Shown piece after piece: positions 61,421 to 64,000 of a stretch of 64,000 nt of DNA; position 1 is the first letter of the stretch, and every line of letters begins with the position of its first letter. The translations under genes and the position numbers were made by a program. The notes below the pieces were generated by a model. The model saw only the letters and a program-made list of their open reading frames with translations. It was not told where the DNA came from and searched no databases. The DNA is from Motacilla alba alba (Eukaryota; Chordata; Aves; Passeriformes; Motacillidae). The stretch lies in assembly GCF_015832195.1 (NCBI RefSeq), contig NC_052017.1:52219652-52283651 (forward strand). The letters are read 5' to 3'.

Positions 61421-64000
61421 TTGTACTGCTAAAATTAGTGAAAGCCAAAGTGTAGAAAACTTTGCCCACACTTGGCTACAAGTTCTGTGACCATGAACTG
61501 GGATCTGAAGTCAATCCAAATTCTCAGCTCCTGTTGTGTTTTTTGCCTGTGAATGGGACATAACAGGCAATTTGGTTGTCTATGTGGGAGAGAGAAAAAA
61601 TCTCTCTTTGCAGTTTTATGATTTTCCGATTCTGAGGACCAAAGAAAGTTACCTAACACGGAGAAAATATAGTTGGAAGGGAAAACCAACTTTTCTGTAT
61701 ATACAGTCTTGCCATTAAAATTCTTTGCAACAGCCTCTAATGTCTTTTATGAGGACATCAAGTATTTTCTTCAACACAGTTCCTTTTCTATTAAAAACTT
61801 TTGTTTCTTCCTCCATGCTACCTCATTGTCCCTATTAAGAAAAAGCATGAAAAATCTCATTCTTCACTCCCTTTCTTAAGGTTTGTGGTGATCTTAGCCA
61901 GAGATAGCTTGCTGGCCATAGAAGATCATTGGTGGTTCTTCCTTTAGTCCTTTTCTGCATATATTCCCCTTGATTATAACCTTAATTAAAGCCAAAGAAT
62001 GCTTGAATTCTAGGAAACATGTAACTATTGTACCCCACTCATATTTGTCACAGTAGATTGCTATCTACTGTTTGCCTCTATTTCTTTGAAGAGAAAGATT
62101 CCCTATTCTGACATTATAATAAATAGAAAGGAATCCCAGCCCAACTGCAGCCTTTGAACAGCATTGCAAATAACAAGAAGAATTACTCCTAACAATTACA
62201 TGAAGTAAATTATATATCACTTTCATGCCTAGGAAAAAATTCTAAATCTTCTATTCTGCCTTATATGATCAGCAAGATTGCCGTACACCACATTTATATT
62301 ATAGAAGTGGAATCACCACCATGTAAAGATGAGAGAGAGAGAACAATTAAACAGTCTTAAACTCAGTTTTCCAAGTCTAAAGCAGACTAGGGAAAAACCA
62401 TTTGGGGTCAAAACTATCATTGAAGCAATAAAACTAATTCCCCAGGCTAAGCTCAGTGACTTATTTCTGTGGGATTATATTAGGGTGAGTTTGGCCCATT
62501 ATTTTTTAATTGCTTCCAAATGTGTCTCTGCCTAGTGAACTATCCTGATAAAAAAGAATGAATTCTCATGAACTCCTCAGTCAGAAGCAACACCAAGGTA
62601 CCGCTAAGAAATGTCTACTGGTAAAGCCTCATCTCTCCATCTCTAAGCACACAAAAACATACAGGTAAAATGTTGATGTTCTTGATATTCCCCCATAGTG
62701 AATATCAGACAAGAAAGAGAAGACAAGAGACTGGCCAGAGAGCAGTATTGTAGCCCCATGGCTGATCTCACTGTTACCCTGGAGCAGCCGTGGTGCACAG
62801 CCAGCTTACTTGTCTCACCAAGATGGACTTTCCTTCCCTCTTTCCTTGGTCCAATGCCCTTCAGAACTGGATTCATATACTAGTGTTTTCTAGCACTGTA
62901 GTTTTAAAAGACGTACCTCTGCTCTCTCTGGAGCTCAAATTAGTCTCCACATTGCACTGCCCCACTACTGGATGTAAAGTGGGAGAACGCTTACAAGGGA
63001 ATCTCACCAAAGCCCCCAGTTAAAGGCACCACTTGGATTAGTCCTCTCAGAATTGTGGGCTACAATGAGAAAGGCTTGGAGCTGCAAACAGCAAGGATTA
63101 GGGAAGCATCAACCCTAGTCAGAACTTGTATGTGATCATTTCTGAGATCTCTGGGTTTTGATTTGGTTTCTCTTGTGTTGGGTCTCTTGACCATGCCTGA
63201 GCCATGGCATGGCTGACCTTTACACTTAATATTTTATTGCATTTTGTAATGAAATCCTCTCTAGACCTGTCAGAACACAAAACAGTGTGTTTTCCTGGTT
63301 TCCTACAAATCACAGGAGAAAAAGCAAGGTGGTGTTTTCAACTGGGATTGCAGCAAAAGGGATGCAGTAGAATGCCACTATACTGATGGCCCTTATTGGA
63401 ATTTCTGTTGGGCAAAATAAGAGAAAATGTCTTGCTGTATGCATGCCATAGATGCTAGACATATGAAATCAAAACAAGGAATAGTTATTTTGTTCCACCT
63501 AAACAGAATTTCTGGTCCCTCTGGTCTCTGAAATGCTCTTCTGATGGTGCAGGCTTTTAAAAATTTGAAATCCTGTAGGCCCAAGCAAGATTGGGCATTT
63601 TTTTCCCTGTATGCAAAGTTTCATACCGTAAAAAGGAAATATATTTGTATGATTTTAGTGTTAAGAAGACTAAAAAGGTGTAATGTGTAGGGCTTTTAAA
63701 TGGGATTCTTTACAATATTTTATGAAAGAATAATATGCTTCTAGAGCATACAGTCCAAAATCCTACCTATTGGGTTTTTGCCTCACAAATTCTAATGACA
63801 GAAACTTGATGTCAGTTTGGTTCCCTAAATGCTTGACAGCATCTACAACACAAAGGTGGCTGAATTTCAACTCAAATAAAAATGAATGTCTATGGGTCCA
63901 GGGAAGTTCACTGAACATCTGTGAAGGGGTTTAAGAGACAGGTCAGTGATACACATTACTACTGCCACTGCCCTGAAAATGCCAGCTGTCTCTCAAATAC
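61421..64000. other. Non-coding, no feature recognised
   Basis: AT-rich sequence with no recognised gene, RNA gene or repeat family. Open frames are at most about 84 codons and resemble nothing known. Confidence 0.5.

Overview
The window looks like AT-rich, non-coding nuclear DNA from an amniote, most likely a bird or other sauropsid. I reach this from four observations. No open reading frame exceeds about 146 codons or resembles a known cellular protein. The clearest interspersed repeats are decayed CR1-type LINE fragments. There are no Alu, B1 or L1 sequences and no bacterial operon signals. One segment carries a regulatory layout like the long terminal repeats (LTRs) of avian alpharetroviruses. 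The species cannot be named from the sequence, and whether this is an intron or a gene desert cannot be decided. I annotate no intact protein-coding gene, tRNA, rRNA or CRISPR array.

Layout. 1-12 kb is mostly featureless, with a CpG-richer patch (1.75-2.15 kb), a C-run G-quadruplex motif (3.48 kb), two faint ancient repeat fossils (4.3-4.7 kb) and a possible conserved element (8.2-8.6 kb). At 11.94-12.09 kb there is a striking chain of four nested inverted repeats built on an ACT/AGT triplet repeat. 12.4-14.4 kb holds two decayed CR1-like segments, both with sense on the minus strand. 18.94-19.41 kb is a candidate solo retroviral LTR on the minus strand, with two CArG boxes, two CCAAT boxes and a 32-bp tandem duplication. 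31.5-31.7 kb is another CR1-like relic. 35.1-36.8 kb contains an A-rich tract, a T20 tract and a clear CR1-type reverse-transcriptase pseudogene on the minus strand. 39.07-39.15 kb is a compound AC/TA microsatellite. 49.2 kb has a MIR/CORE-SINE-like fossil. 50.86-50.93 kb is a 31-bp duplication. 55.86-56.33 kb is a diverged minisatellite of about 98 bp period in five copies. 61.0-61.4 kb is rich in homeodomain-type motifs and is a candidate conserved enhancer.

There is no gene network to describe. The recognisable content is transposon decay, replication-generated repeats and possible cis-regulatory DNA. The two best items for follow-up are the ACT/AGT fold-back chain and the alpharetrovirus-like LTR. 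Family comparisons rest on remembered consensus features, because no alignment could be run.
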